Numbered from the stretch's first letter, positions 42,882 through 51,539 are shown. The stretch: DNA of 64,000 bases from Naasia lichenicola (GCF_004801885.1 NZ_SSSM01000004.1:372001-436000), one strand, 5' to 3'. Numbers and translations: made by a program. The notes: generated by a model not told the origin, from the letters alone.

Positions 42882-44231
42882 ATGGACAGCATGACCGACA
42901 GCTACGACCTCGTGATCCGCGGCACGGTGCTGCTCGAGGGCGCGTTCCGCCCGGCCCAGGTCGCCATCGTCGGAGACTCCGTGGTCCGGATCTCCGACGC
43001 CGCGGATGAGGATCTCGAGGGGGCGGAAGTCCGAGTGCTCGCGGATGACGAGCTGCTCCTCCCCGGCATCGTCGACACCCACGTGCACATCAACGAGCCG
43101 GGCCGCACCGAATGGGAGGGCTTCGCCACCGCCACCCGTGCGGCCGCGGCCGGTGGCGTCACCACCCTCATCGACATGCCGCTCAACTCGATCCCGCCGA
43201 CCATCAGCGTCGCCGCGCTCGAGGTGAAGCGGGCTGCCGCGGCGGAGGGATCGGCGGTCGACGTCGGATTCTGGGGAGGCGCCGTGCCCGACTCGCTCGG
43301 CACCCTCGAGCAGCTGTGGGATGCGGGGGTCTTCGGCTTCAAGGCATTCCTCTCCCCGAGCGGCGTCGACGAGTTCCCGCACCTGTCCCGCGAGCAGCTC
43401 TTCCAGGCGCTCGAGGAGATCGCCGGCTTCGGCGGACTGCTGATCGTGCACGCCGAGGACCCGGCCGTGCTGGACCGATCCGCCAATGACGGCGGCGTGA
43501 ACTACCCGCACTTCGTCGAGTCGCGACCTCCCGAGGCCGAGCTCGATGCGATCCGTTCGGTGATCGACGGTGTCCGTGCGACCGGCGCCCGCGCGCACAT
43601 CCTGCACCTTTCGAGCGCTGCCGCTCTGCCGATGCTCGCGGCCGCGAGGGCCGAAGGACTCCCGATCACGGTCGAGACCTGCCCGCACTACCTGTCGCTC
43701 GACGAGGAGCACATCCCCGACGGCGCCACCCAGTACAAGTGCTGCCCGCCGATCCGCGACGCCGCGAATCAGGACGCGCTCTGGCAGGGTCTGCTCGACG
43801 GCACGATCGACTTCATCGTCACCGACCATTCCCCCAGCACGGCGGAGCGCAAGTTCGCGGGCGATGGCGACTTCCAGGTCGCATGGGGCGGCATCGCCGG
43901 CCTGCAGCTCGGTCTGCCGGCCGTCTGGACCGCCGCGCGCAGCCGCGGCATCCCGCTCGAGCGCGTGGTCGGCTGGATGTCGACCGCGACCGCCGCGTTC
44001 GCCGGGCTGGACGGCAAGGGCGCGATCGTCGAGGGCGGTCGCGCGGACGTCGTGGTCTTCGCCCCCGAGGCGCCGCTGCACGTCGACGCGGCGAAGCTGC
44101 TGCACAGGAATCCGGTGTCGGCCTACGACGGCAAGGACCTGCGTGGCGTCGTGCGCAGCACGTATCTCGCCGGTCGGATCGTGGATCCGACGTCGGACGC
44201 GCATCCGGGTCGCCTGCTCTCCCGCTCCTGA
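42882..44231 (+). CDS. allB: Allantoinase
   Basis: Dinuclear metal hydrolase opening allantoin to allantoate; 449 residues. Motifs: DTHVHINEPGRTEWEGF (HxH), FGFKAFLSPSG (bridging carboxylated Lys, about 150), IVHAED, HILHLSSA, VETCPHYLSL and IVTDHSPS (Asp). These match allantoinases more closely than dihydropyrimidinases or dihydroorotases. ATG 42882 and ATG 42891 are both possible starts. It leads the allB, GNAT, uricase, guanine deaminase series on the plus strand. Confidence 0.93.
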   Translation: MDSMTDSYDLVIRGTVLLEGAFRPAQVAIVGDSVVRISDAADEDLEGAEVRVLADDELLLPGIVDTHVHINEPGRTEWEGFATATRAAAAGGVTTLIDMPLNSIPPTISVAALEVKRAAAAEGSAVDVGFWGGAVPDSLGTLEQLWDAGVFGFKAFLSPSGVDEFPHLSREQLFQALEEIAGFGGLLIVHAEDPAVLDRSANDGGVNYPHFVESRPPEAELDAIRSVIDGVRATGARAHILHLSSAAALPMLAAARAEGLPITVETCPHYLSLDEEHIPDGATQYKCCPPIRDAANQDALWQGLLDGTIDFIVTDHSPSTAERKFAGDGDFQVAWGGIAGLQLGLPAVWTAARSRGIPLERVVGWMSTATAAFAGLDGKGAIVEGGRADVVVFAPEAPLHVDAAKLLHRNPVSAYDGKDLRGVVRSTYLAGRIVDPTSDAHPGRLLSRS

Positions 44232-44273
44232 CACGCGGTCCGGCGCGGCCGGCGCACCGAGCAGAATCGACCC

Positions 44274-44849
44274 ATGCTCCGTCTGCCCTTCCGCCCGTCC
44301 CTCCCTCTCGAGACCGAGCGGCTGCTGCTCCGTCCGCTGACCTCCGCGGACACGGACGCCCTGCTGGCCTACCGGTCGGATGAGGAATCCTGTCGGTACC
44401 TGCCGTTCCCGCCGATGGATCGGACGGAGATCGACCGCAGGCTCCGGGAGCAGTGGGGACGGGTGACCTTCGACGGTCCCGAGCAGAACATCACCCTCGG
44501 CGTCACGCTGAAGAGCACTGGCGAGCTGGTCGGCGACGTCGTGCTCTTCCTGCATTCGCCGACGAGCCGCACCGGCGAGATCGGCTACGTGCTGCATCCG
44601 AACCAGGTCGGCAGCGGATACGCCAGCGAGGCGGCGACCGCACTGCTGCGAGTCGCCTTCGACGAGCTCGGCCTGCACCGGGTGGTCGGTCGGCTCGACG
44701 CCCGCAACGACGCCTCCGCACGTGTGCTCGAGCGGATCGGCATGCGGCAGGAGGCGCTGCTCCGCGAGGACGAGTGGTTCAAGGGCGAATGGTCGTCCAC
44801 GCTCATCTACGCGATCCTCGAGCAGGACTGGGCGGCACGCACCCGATAG
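44274..44849 (+). CDS. GNAT-family N-acetyltransferase (RimJ/RimL-like)
   Basis: Acetyl-CoA-dependent acetyltransferase of 191 residues. RimJ/RimL N-terminus (LETERLLLRPLTSADTDALL), acetyl-CoA loop region GEIGYVLHPNQVGSGYASEA (about 105) and the C-terminal VVGRLDARNDASARVLERIG typical of the group. It is 42 bp after allantoinase and probably cotranscribed, but a purine-related role is not evident. Confidence 0.88.
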   Translation: MLRLPFRPSLPLETERLLLRPLTSADTDALLAYRSDEESCRYLPFPPMDRTEIDRRLREQWGRVTFDGPEQNITLGVTLKSTGELVGDVVLFLHSPTSRTGEIGYVLHPNQVGSGYASEAATALLRVAFDELGLHRVVGRLDARNDASARVLERIGMRQEALLREDEWFKGEWSSTLIYAILEQDWAARTR

Positions 44850-44890
44850 GCAGGATCGGCAGGGCAGCGGCCGACCGGCGCTCCCGAGCC

Positions 44891-44923
44891 CGCAATTCCC
44901 GCGCGCAATTCGCGCCGCAATTC
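44891..44923. repeat. Triple CGCAATTC direct repeat upstream of urate oxidase
   Basis: CGCAATTC starts at 44891, 44904 and 44916, about 12-13 bp apart, ending 43 bp before the uricase ATG. Regular spacing near one helical turn suggests a cooperative activator or repressor site. Confidence 0.55.
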
Positions 44924-44966
44924 GAAGGAAACACGGTCGACACACGCGCCTGGAAGACTTCCGCGC

Positions 44967-45875
44967 ATGGCAATCGTGCTGGGACCCAACCAATACGGCA
45001 AGGCGGAGACGCACCTCGTCCGCATCGTGCGCGACAGCCCGCGGCACGAGATCACCGACCTCAATGTCTCGAGCGCGCTGCGCGGCGACTGGTCCGCCGC
45101 GCACCTCGAGGGCGACCAGTCGGCGATCCTGCCGACCGACACCCAGAAGAACACCGCGTACGTCTGGGCGAAGACCCACCCGGTCGACCCGATCGAGGAC
45201 TACGGCCTCTCCCTCGCCCATCACTTCGTGGACGACGTCGAGCCGGTGGTCGGGGCACGGATCGAGATCGAGAGGTTCGGCTGGATCCGCGCGACCGTCG
45301 ACGGCTCCGAGCACGATCACACCTTCGTGCGGACGGGACCGGAGATCCGCACCGCCGCGATCACCGTCGGCCCCGACGGCGAGCACGTCATCCAGGGGAT
45401 GAAGGACTTCGTCATCCTCAAGTCGACCGAGTCGGCGTTCAAGGACTTCCTCGTCGACGAGTACACGACCCTCGCCCCGACCGAAGACCGGGTCATGGCG
45501 ACCTCGCTCGTCGCGAAGTGGCGGATCAGCGGCGACTCGCTCAGCGAGGGTGGCATCGACTGGAACGCGATGTACGAGGGGGTGAAGGCGGTCATGGTCG
45601 CCCAGTTCGCGACGCTGCACTCGCTCGCGCTGCAGCAGACGCTGTGGAACATGGGCCGGGCGGCGCTCGAGGCGTATCCCGAGATCGCGGAGCTCAAGCT
45701 CTCGGCTCCGAACAAGCACCACTTCGTGGTCGACTTCAGCAGGTTCGGGGTCGAGAACCAGAACGAGGTCTTCCACGCCGACGATCGTCCCTACGGCCTC
45801 ATCCAGGCGGATGTCGTCCGCGACGACGCCCCGCCCGCCGGTGATGCGTGGCGCAGCTACTCGGGGCTCGTATGA
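44967..45875 (+). CDS. Urate oxidase (uricase)
   Basis: Cofactor-free oxidase converting urate to 5-hydroxyisourate, 302 residues. The catalytic Lys lies in NQYGKAETHLVR, the Thr partner in LPTDTQKNTAYVWAK; the second tandem T-fold half ends with PNKHHFVVDFSRFG and ENQNEVFHADDRPYG. Its stop overlaps the guanine deaminase start (ATGA). Product is passed to the HIU hydrolase encoded on the opposite strand at 46944. Confidence 0.97.
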   Translation: MAIVLGPNQYGKAETHLVRIVRDSPRHEITDLNVSSALRGDWSAAHLEGDQSAILPTDTQKNTAYVWAKTHPVDPIEDYGLSLAHHFVDDVEPVVGARIEIERFGWIRATVDGSEHDHTFVRTGPEIRTAAITVGPDGEHVIQGMKDFVILKSTESAFKDFLVDEYTTLAPTEDRVMATSLVAKWRISGDSLSEGGIDWNAMYEGVKAVMVAQFATLHSLALQQTLWNMGRAALEAYPEIAELKLSAPNKHHFVVDFSRFGVENQNEVFHADDRPYGLIQADVVRDDAPPAGDAWRSYSGLV

Positions 45876-46381
45876 GCGCCCCGAGCGTCCCCGGATCGGC
45901 CGCGCTGCCGGCCCCGGACGACGCGCGCTGGCTCGAAGCCGCAATCGCGCTCGCCGTGCAGAACGTGGCCGACGGCGGCGGCCCGTTCGGCGCCGTCATC
46001 GTCCGGGACGGCGAGCTGCTCGCCGAGGGTCAGAACCGGGTCACCCGCGATCTCGATCCGACCGCGCACGCCGAGGTGCAGGCCATCCGCGCGGCCTGCC
46101 GGATCGTCGGGGACTTCTCGCTGACCGGGACGACGCTCTACACGTCCTGCGAGCCCTGCCCGCTCTGCCTGTCCGCAGCGCTGTGGGCGAGGGTGGATCG
46201 GGTGGTCTTCGCGGCGGATCGTGACGACGCCGCACGCGGCGGCTTCGACGATCGCGAGTTCTACGAGCTGTTCGCGAAGGACCGGTCGGAGTGGACGCTC
46301 CCGATCGACTCCGTGCGTCCGGACAACGCCCCGGCGCCGTTCGACGCGTGGCTCGCGCACGCCGCCCGCACGCACTACTGA
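45872..46381 (+). CDS. guaD: Guanine deaminase, CDA-fold
   Basis: Zinc deaminase of the cytidine-deaminase fold, 169 residues, converting guanine to xanthine. Zinc motifs TAHAEVQAIR and TSCEPCPLCLSA; N-terminal GGGPFGAVIVRDG and the C-terminal RDDAARGGFDDREFYEL (domain-swapped helix) are typical of bacterial GuaD. Translational coupling to urate oxidase supports the purine role over tRNA adenosine deaminase. Confidence 0.9.
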   Translation: MSAPSVPGSAALPAPDDARWLEAAIALAVQNVADGGGPFGAVIVRDGELLAEGQNRVTRDLDPTAHAEVQAIRAACRIVGDFSLTGTTLYTSCEPCPLCLSAALWARVDRVVFAADRDDAARGGFDDREFYELFAKDRSEWTLPIDSVRPDNAPAPFDAWLAHAARTHY

Positions 46382-46408
46382 CGGCGCGCTGAGTCCGATC
46401 AGAACGGG

Positions 46409-46488
46409 CCTCGATACGGCGCTGGCGCGCCTATTCCACCAACGGAGGATCGGACGGCGTCGATACGCTGGCGCGCCTGCGCGACCGA
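46409..46488. repeat. Degenerate family C repeat
   Basis: TCGATACGGCGCTGGCGCGCC (46411) and a shorter TCGATACGCTGGCGCGCC (46460) flank CACCAACGGAGGATCGG, recalling the GTATCGAGAC and CGACCAACGAAG parts of the element at 28499-28680. It lies between convergent genes. Confidence 0.5.
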
Positions 46489-46500
46489 CAGGACGAGGGG

Positions 46501-46791
46501 TCAGACGGCCTCGGAGCGGACGACCCGGCAGGGCTGCAGTGACAGCTCCGTCGGGCACATCCAGTAGCCGTCTGCGTCGTCGCCTCGGTCCACGGCCGCC
46601 TTGAAGCAGACCTCGCAGACCGAGTGGTCGATCAGGTGGTCGCCGTCACCCTGCAGGGACGGGTCGGGCGGCTCCCGGAGGATCTGCACGAGCTGGACCG
46701 GAGGGATCAGCGGAAGATGCCTCCTGAACTCGTCCAGCTTCTCCAGGCGCTGCTCCACGCCGTGCTCGATGACGTCGACGATCCTGACCAT
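46501..46791 (-). CDS. Small Cys-containing protein of unknown function
   Basis: 96-residue protein; ATG 46791 has GAGGAG seven bases upstream. The N-terminal half is helical and charged (VEQRLEKLDEFRRHLPLIPP) and the C-terminal half has CEVC about residue 61 and WMCPTELSLQPC after it, a possible metal-binding knuckle. It lies directly downstream of the HIU hydrolase gene, 152 bp away. I do not recognise the family. Confidence 0.55.
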   Translation of the reverse strand: MVRIVDVIEHGVEQRLEKLDEFRRHLPLIPPVQLVQILREPPDPSLQGDGDHLIDHSVCEVCFKAAVDRGDDADGYWMCPTELSLQPCRVVRSEAV

Positions 46792-46943
46792 GCATTCGCT
46801 CCTCGTGCCCAGTTCACGTGTTGCCTGCTCCTCTATGCATACGCGGCCGGATCGCGCGCCGACACCCCTTGCGGCGCGTCGACGGCCGTTGTACGCGAAC
46901 GTCACAGGATGCAGTGGGGGCTCGAGCCCCTTCTTCGCGGCGG

Positions 46944-47276
46944 TCAGCTGCCGCGGTAGGTGGAGTACGCGAACGGGCTGAGCAGGAGGGGCACGTGATA
47001 GTGCTCCGGCCCGGTGATGGAGAACGTGATCACGACCTCGGGGTAGAACGAATCCCGCTCCGCGTCGTCGAAGTAGTCGCCCGTGGCGAAGGTCAACCGG
47101 TAGGCGCCCGGCTCGAGCCTGGCGGGGCCGAGGGTGCCGATCCGGCCGTCGGCGTCCGTCGCTCCCCCGCCGACCTCGCGCCAGCCGTCGGCGGTGTGCC
47201 GGTCGAAGACGACGGCGATCCCCTCTGCGGGGCGACCGAGCGCTGCATCGAGGACGTGGGTGGTGACCTGGCTCAT
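46944..47276 (-). CDS. pucM: 5-hydroxyisourate hydrolase
   Basis: Transthyretin-like hydrolase converting 5-hydroxyisourate to OHCU, 110 residues. N-terminal HVLDAALGRPAEG, central RIGTL and C-terminal tetrapeptide YRGS (with preceding SPFAYST) form the catalytic HIU hydrolase signature; true transthyretins lack the last. ATG overlaps the OHCU decarboxylase stop (ATGA). Confidence 0.97.
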   Translation of the reverse strand: MSQVTTHVLDAALGRPAEGIAVVFDRHTADGWREVGGGATDADGRIGTLGPARLEPGAYRLTFATGDYFDDAERDSFYPEVVITFSITGPEHYHVPLLLSPFAYSTYRGS

Positions 47277-47806
47277 GCGCCCGCTCCCGAGTCGCTGCTC
47301 GTTTCGGAGTCGCCGGTCGTCTCGGTGTCCGCGAACAGGGTGCGCAGACGGAGCTCCATGATCTGTCGGAGCTGCTCGCCCGCCTCGTCCGCCTCGGCTT
47401 CGGGGTCGTTCTTCAGTCGCCGCTGCAGCTCGTCGAGGATCTCCTGGCGGGATCGGCCGGCCGCGCGGATGAGGAAGACCCGGTCGAAGCGCTCCTCGTA
47501 GACCTTGTTCCCCCGGGCGATCGCGGCATCGACGCCCTCGTCCGCTGCACCGAGCCCCGCCTGCTCGCCGTGCGACAGCGTCTGCGACGCCCCTACGCCG
47601 ATCGGCTTCTCGCCGATGCGGGGATGGTGCGCGACGGCCTCGTCGAGCTCCTCGTGCGGCAGCGGAGTCGCGCTCGCCCGTGCGAACTCTGAGAGGGTGG
47701 CGACCGACTCGAACGGGCCGGCGGCGATCACGTCGTCCACCCAGCGGCGCACGCCGAGCGCTGCGGTCAACCGCTCGCGCAGTTCGGGCTCGGGGAGGTC
47801 GATCAC
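47273..47806 (-). CDS. pucL: OHCU decarboxylase
   Basis: 2-oxo-4-hydroxy-4-carboxy-5-ureidoimidazoline decarboxylase giving (S)-allantoin, 177 residues, all-helical. Catalytic His and Glu are in AHHPRIGEKPIG (about residue 68), then QEQAG-like HGEQAGLG and GRSRQEILDELQRRL. GTG 47806 with GAGAGG upstream gives the usual family length. The symbol follows the Bacillus bifunctional gene; here the uricase half is separate. Confidence 0.93.
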   Translation of the reverse strand: MIDLPEPELRERLTAALGVRRWVDDVIAAGPFESVATLSEFARASATPLPHEELDEAVAHHPRIGEKPIGVGASQTLSHGEQAGLGAADEGVDAAIARGNKVYEERFDRVFLIRAAGRSRQEILDELQRRLKNDPEAEADEAGEQLRQIMELRLRTLFADTETTGDSETSSDSGAGA

Positions 47807-47883
47807 GGCACACCTCTCGGTCGTCGGGGACCCGTCCACTGTATCGGCCGGGCACCATCCCGCCCCGGGCGCATCGAAGTCGG

Positions 47884-47909
47884 CGGGCAAGCCGACGTGG
47901 ATTTGCCCG
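47884..47909 (-). terminator. Weak hairpin after the RpiR-type regulator gene
   Basis: CGGGCAA pairs with TTGCCCG around a 12-nt loop in the 138-bp gap between the regulator and OHCU decarboxylase. Could attenuate read-through; no U-tract. Confidence 0.3.
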
Positions 47910-47944
47910 TGCGAACTCGACGTGCCCGTGCGGCGAGCCGACGG

Positions 47945-48820
47945 TCAGGAGGTCTCGAGCTCGCCGAGGCGCGCATAGGACGACGTGATGGCGGCGACCC
48001 GAGCGCGCCCGACCGCTCCCGCCGCGGTCAGCACCGACCCCGCCAGCACGCTGATCAGGCTCATGGCGGCCGCGTAGCTGTCGAACGGCGACGCGGACTC
48101 GATCGGGCACTCGATGACCCAGTCGAGCGCGGCGCCGTGTCGCCGTCCGGTCGGATCCGTGATGAGCAGCGCCCGAGCTCCGGATTCCACGACCGCCGCC
48201 ACCATCTGGGCGAAGCGATCTGGACGTCGGCGGAAGCCGATGAGGATGACGACGTCGCCGGCGCCGAGCCCGGCGATCTCCTCGGAGATCGACTGGCCGG
48301 GCTGCGGGCCGAGCATCACCTCTTCGCGGACATGCGCGAGCTGCTGGCGGAGCTGGAGGGCGACCGGCGCGGCCGAGCGGAAGCCGACCACCAGCACGCG
48401 ATCGGCGGCCTCGACGGCGGTCGCGACCGAGCTCAGGAGCGCAGGGTCGAGTCCTGCGTAGAGCCGCGCGAGATTCTGCTGGTCCAGCCGCAGCTGAGCG
48501 TCCAGCTCCGTTCCCATCCCGGTCTGCGCGGCGTCGACTGAGCCGAGCGCGACGGGGATGCCGCTGCTGCGCTCAGCCCGCAGCAGATCGCGCACCTCGT
48601 GCGATCCCGAGAATCCCAGACGACGGAAGAGCCGCGAGACCGTGGCCTTCGAGACGCCCGACAGCTGAGCGAGCTCGGTGGAGTTGTAGAGGGCGACGGA
48701 GTCCGCACGGTCGCGGATCAGATCGGCGACCCGCTGCTCCTGCGGCGAGAGGGTCGCGTAGGCCGAAGCGATCCGCTCGGTGAGCCCTGCACCCGCCTCG
48801 ACGGTTCCCGCGGCGGTCAC
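47945..48820 (-). CDS. RpiR-family transcriptional regulator (HTH plus SIS domain)
   Basis: Regulator of 291 residues. N-terminal RpiR helix-turn-helix (about 12-85; LYNSTELAQLSGVSKATVSR as the recognition region) and a C-terminal SIS sugar-isomerase fold (about 125-260; VLVVGFRSAAPVALQL, GDVVILIGFRRR). SIS domains usually bind phosphosugars, yet the gene is coupled (4-base overlap) to allantoate amidohydrolase and lies inside the ureide operon. It is the only DNA-binding regulator encoded in the 15.7-56.4 kb island, so an allantoin-type effector and binding to the pucG palindromes are reasonable inferences. Confidence 0.88.
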   Translation of the reverse strand: MTAAGTVEAGAGLTERIASAYATLSPQEQRVADLIRDRADSVALYNSTELAQLSGVSKATVSRLFRRLGFSGSHEVRDLLRAERSSGIPVALGSVDAAQTGMGTELDAQLRLDQQNLARLYAGLDPALLSSVATAVEAADRVLVVGFRSAAPVALQLRQQLAHVREEVMLGPQPGQSISEEIAGLGAGDVVILIGFRRRPDRFAQMVAAVVESGARALLITDPTGRRHGAALDWVIECPIESASPFDSYAAAMSLISVLAGSVLTAAGAVGRARVAAITSSYARLGELETS

Positions 48821-50085
48821 GCCGCCCTGCTCGGGTAGCCGTCGGCGACCGCCAGCACCGCGGCCTCGAACGCGTCGAGCGCCGCGGCGACATCGTCCGG
48901 GGTGACTGTCTCATCGGGGTGATGGCTGATGCCGTCGTTGCCGCAGCGGAGGAACAGCATCGCGAAGCCGGTGACGGCCTGCACCGCCATGCCGTCATGA
49001 CCCGCGCGGCTCCAGAGGATCGTCGGATCGGCGTCGCCGGTCGCCCGGATGCCGGTCTCGACCGCGGCGCGGAGCAGCGGATCGCAGACCACCGCGTCGG
49101 CCCGGTAGAACTCGTCGACCTCCCAGCCGAGCCCCCGCTCGGCGCAGACCTGCAGGGCGAACTCGTCGATCCGCTCCCACGCCGCGTCGCGGTCGGCGTC
49201 GAATTCCGCGCGGAGGTCGAGCGAGAAGCGGGCGCGCCCGGGAACCACGTTGACCCCGCCGGGAAAGGCGCGCACCCGGCCGACGGTGCCGATGGTGCCG
49301 GTCTGCTTCGCGATCCTCTCGATCTCGACGATGATCTCGCTCGCGCCCACCAGGGCGTCGCGACGTCGTGCATAGGGGGTGCCGCCGGCGTGACCCGCAC
49401 GGCCGGTCACGGTGAGCGCGAACCGACGGGCGCCCGCGATGGACGACACGGCGGCGAGTGCGCGATCGGCGTCCAGCAGATGCGGGCCCTGCTCGATATG
49501 CGTCTCGAGGTACCCCACCAGCTCCTCCGGTGCGCGGGCGGCGTCGCGGATGGCCGCCGGATCGAGACCGAAGTGTTTCGCGGCGGTGCGCATCGAGACG
49601 CCCTTGCGATCCTCGATCTCCCACCAGGCGTCATCCCAGGACCCGGCGAATGCGCGGCTGCCGAAGAGAGCGTTGCCGAAGCGGGTGCCCTCTTCGTCGG
49701 TGAAGCCGATGACCTCGAGCGCGAACGGCAGCCTGCGGCCGCTGCGGCGGATGCGGTCGACGACCTCGATTGCGAGCATCACGCCGAGCATGCCGTCGTA
49801 TCGGCCCGCGTCGGTGACGGTGTCGAGATGGCTGCCGAGCACGAGGGCGGGCAGGTCGGGCTCGGCGCCCTCGAGTCGTCCGCACTGGTTGCCGATGGCG
49901 TCCTGCCAGGTCTCGAGTCCGGCTTCGCTCATCCAGGCCGCGGCGAGCGCATTGGCCACCTTGTGCTCGGCCGAGAGGTGGATGCGCTCGATGGCGCCCT
50001 CGAGGGAGCTGATCCGGGCGAGCGCCTCGCAGTGCGCGAGTGCACGAGCCGCTCCCGGAGCGACGGTGGTCGGGCCGTGCTTCAC
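48817..50085 (-). CDS. allC: Allantoate amidohydrolase (M20 family)
   Basis: Dinuclear metal amidohydrolase of 422 residues releasing ammonia and CO2 from allantoate to form ureidoglycine. Metal/catalytic motifs: GSHLDTVTDAGRYDG, TDEEGTRFGN, ETHIEQGPHLL, RAGHDGMAVQ and GISHHPDE. Dimerisation (lid) domain around 210-325 has GRAGHAGGTPYARRRDAL. N-carbamoyl-amino-acid hydrolases share this layout; the operon decides for allantoate. GTG 50085, 30 bp after pucG. Confidence 0.93.
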   Translation of the reverse strand: MKHGPTTVAPGAARALAHCEALARISSLEGAIERIHLSAEHKVANALAAAWMSEAGLETWQDAIGNQCGRLEGAEPDLPALVLGSHLDTVTDAGRYDGMLGVMLAIEVVDRIRRSGRRLPFALEVIGFTDEEGTRFGNALFGSRAFAGSWDDAWWEIEDRKGVSMRTAAKHFGLDPAAIRDAARAPEELVGYLETHIEQGPHLLDADRALAAVSSIAGARRFALTVTGRAGHAGGTPYARRRDALVGASEIIVEIERIAKQTGTIGTVGRVRAFPGGVNVVPGRARFSLDLRAEFDADRDAAWERIDEFALQVCAERGLGWEVDEFYRADAVVCDPLLRAAVETGIRATGDADPTILWSRAGHDGMAVQAVTGFAMLFLRCGNDGISHHPDETVTPDDVAAALDAFEAAVLAVADGYPSRAA

Positions 50086-50115
50086 AGCGACGCCCCATTC
50101 ACGCGGCGGCTGCTC

Positions 50116-51354
50116 TCACGCCGCATCGGAGTAGACGTCCTGGGCGGCTCCGGTTCCGCCGCCGGCGGTCAGCGTCACCCCGGCTCGACGCAGCACGGCC
50201 TCGAGCGCCGCGAGGGTCGTGAGCACCGTGTCCTTCCGGGCGTTGTAGCCCATGGTGCCGATCCGCCAGACCTTGCCGTGCAGCGGACCGAACGAGGTGC
50301 CGATCTCGATGCCGTAGTCGTTCAGCAGCTCGGCGCGGACGGCGTCGCCGTTCACTCCGTCCGGGATGTAGACGGCCACGACGTTGGTCATCTTGTGGGC
50401 GAGATCGCCGAAGATCGTCAATCCCAGGCCGGTGAGCCCGGCGAGCATCGCCGAGCCGTGCAGTGCGTGTCGAGCGATCGTCTCGTAGAGGCCCTCTTCG
50501 AGGATGATCCGGGCGCACTCGCGTGCGCCGTAGAGCATCGTCGTCGCCTCGGTGTGGTGGTTGAGCCGCTTCGGTCCCCAGTAGTCGAGGATCATCGCGA
50601 GGTCGAAGTAGTTGCTGCGGATGCGCTCCGCGCGCACCTCGCTGTCCGCGTCGCCCGGATCCAGTGAACGCAGCCCTGCTTCGATGCTCTTGCGTGACTC
50701 GATGACCGCGACCGCGCGCGGGGAGAGCGTGATCGGCGCGCTGCCGGACGGACCGCCGAGGCACTTCTGCAGACCGCCGGTCACCGCATCGAGCCCCCAG
50801 GCGTCGGTCTCGAAGCGGTTGCCGCCGATGGAGGCGGTGACATCCGTGTAGAACAGCACATCGTGCGCTCGGCAGATGGCGCCGAGCTCGTCGAGCGGCT
50901 GCGCGACGGTGGTGGAGGTGTCGCCGTGCACGACGGCGAGCAGCGTGGGCCGCACCTCGAGGATGGCGGCCTCGATCTGCTCGGGCGTGAAGACGGTGCC
51001 CCACTCGGTCTCGATCGTGTGCACCTCGGCTCCGCAGCGCTCCGCGATCTCGACGAGCAGATGCCCGAATCGGCCGAAGACCGGGACGAGCACGCGATCG
51101 CCGGGGCTGAGCAGACTCACCAGGGCTGCCTCGATGCCGGCACGGCTCGTGCCATCCACCAGCAGGGTGGCCTCATTCGCGGTTCGGAAGACCCCCCGGT
51201 AGAGCTCCTGCGTCTCGGTCATGTAGGCGGTCATCGAGGGGTCGTACTGTCCCACCAGCTGGGCCGACATGGCACGGAGCACCCGCGGGTCGGCATTGAT
51301 CGGGCCCGGGCCCATCAGCAGGCGGGCGGGCGGATTGATCGGCAGAACGGCCAC
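50116..51354 (-). CDS. pucG: (S)-ureidoglycine-glyoxylate aminotransferase
   Basis: Class V PLP aminotransferase of 412 residues that transfers the ureidoglycine amino group to glyoxylate, giving glycine and oxalurate. GPGPINADPRVLRAM at the N-terminus, DGTSRAGIEAAL (substrate/PLP phosphate), TDVTASIGGNRFETD and the Schiff-base Lys in GGLQKCLGGPSG (about 198). Serine- and alanine-glyoxylate aminotransferases look alike; location with allC supports PucG. GTG 51354 with AGAGGATC. The promoter region has two TGAAACA palindromes. Confidence 0.9.
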   Translation of the reverse strand: MAVLPINPPARLLMGPGPINADPRVLRAMSAQLVGQYDPSMTAYMTETQELYRGVFRTANEATLLVDGTSRAGIEAALVSLLSPGDRVLVPVFGRFGHLLVEIAERCGAEVHTIETEWGTVFTPEQIEAAILEVRPTLLAVVHGDTSTTVAQPLDELGAICRAHDVLFYTDVTASIGGNRFETDAWGLDAVTGGLQKCLGGPSGSAPITLSPRAVAVIESRKSIEAGLRSLDPGDADSEVRAERIRSNYFDLAMILDYWGPKRLNHHTEATTMLYGARECARIILEEGLYETIARHALHGSAMLAGLTGLGLTIFGDLAHKMTNVVAVYIPDGVNGDAVRAELLNDYGIEIGTSFGPLHGKVWRIGTMGYNARKDTVLTTLAALEAVLRRAGVTLTAGGGTGAAQDVYSDAA

Positions 51355-51371
51355 GTGATCCTCTCGGGCAA

Positions 51372-51416
51372 TGAAACAGCTGTTTCACGACCGCATCCTA
51401 CGCAACAGATGTTTCA
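51372..51416. promoter_or_regulatory. Paired TGAAACA palindromes in the pucG promoter
   Basis: A perfect 16-bp palindrome TGAAACAGCTGTTTCA (51372-51387) and a near copy CGCAACAGATGTTTCA (51401-51416), centres 29 bp apart, 18 bp upstream of the pucG start. Likely operators for the ureide operon; candidate binder is the RpiR-type protein encoded in that operon. Confidence 0.65.
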
Positions 51417-51425
51417 GCCACGTTT

Positions 51426-51536
51426 CGCCTGACGCTGACGGGGCCCGTACCAAATCAAGGAGTTCTTCGATCTGAGGGCCCTGGATCCGCATGAAGAGAC
51501 GGGCGAACGAAGAGATCTCCTTGACTTGGTCAGGCG
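51426..51536. repeat. Long imperfect inverted repeat between pucG and the MFS gene
   Basis: CGCCTGA (51426) and TCAGGCG (51530), then CCAAATCAAGGAG (51450) and CTCCTTGACTTGG (51517-51529) form nested arms of about 20 bp with small gaps. It lies just downstream of the MFS gene stop, reading from the other side into the pucG promoter, so it may terminate the MFS transcript. Fills the remainder of the 185-bp gap. Confidence 0.6.
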
Positions 51537-51539
51537 GGG

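Noticed and set aside
42693-45944. A 1083-codon minus-strand open frame across allantoinase, GNAT and urate oxidase
   Set aside because: The opposite strand encodes three clear enzymes with complete motifs; the long frame has shadow-type composition.
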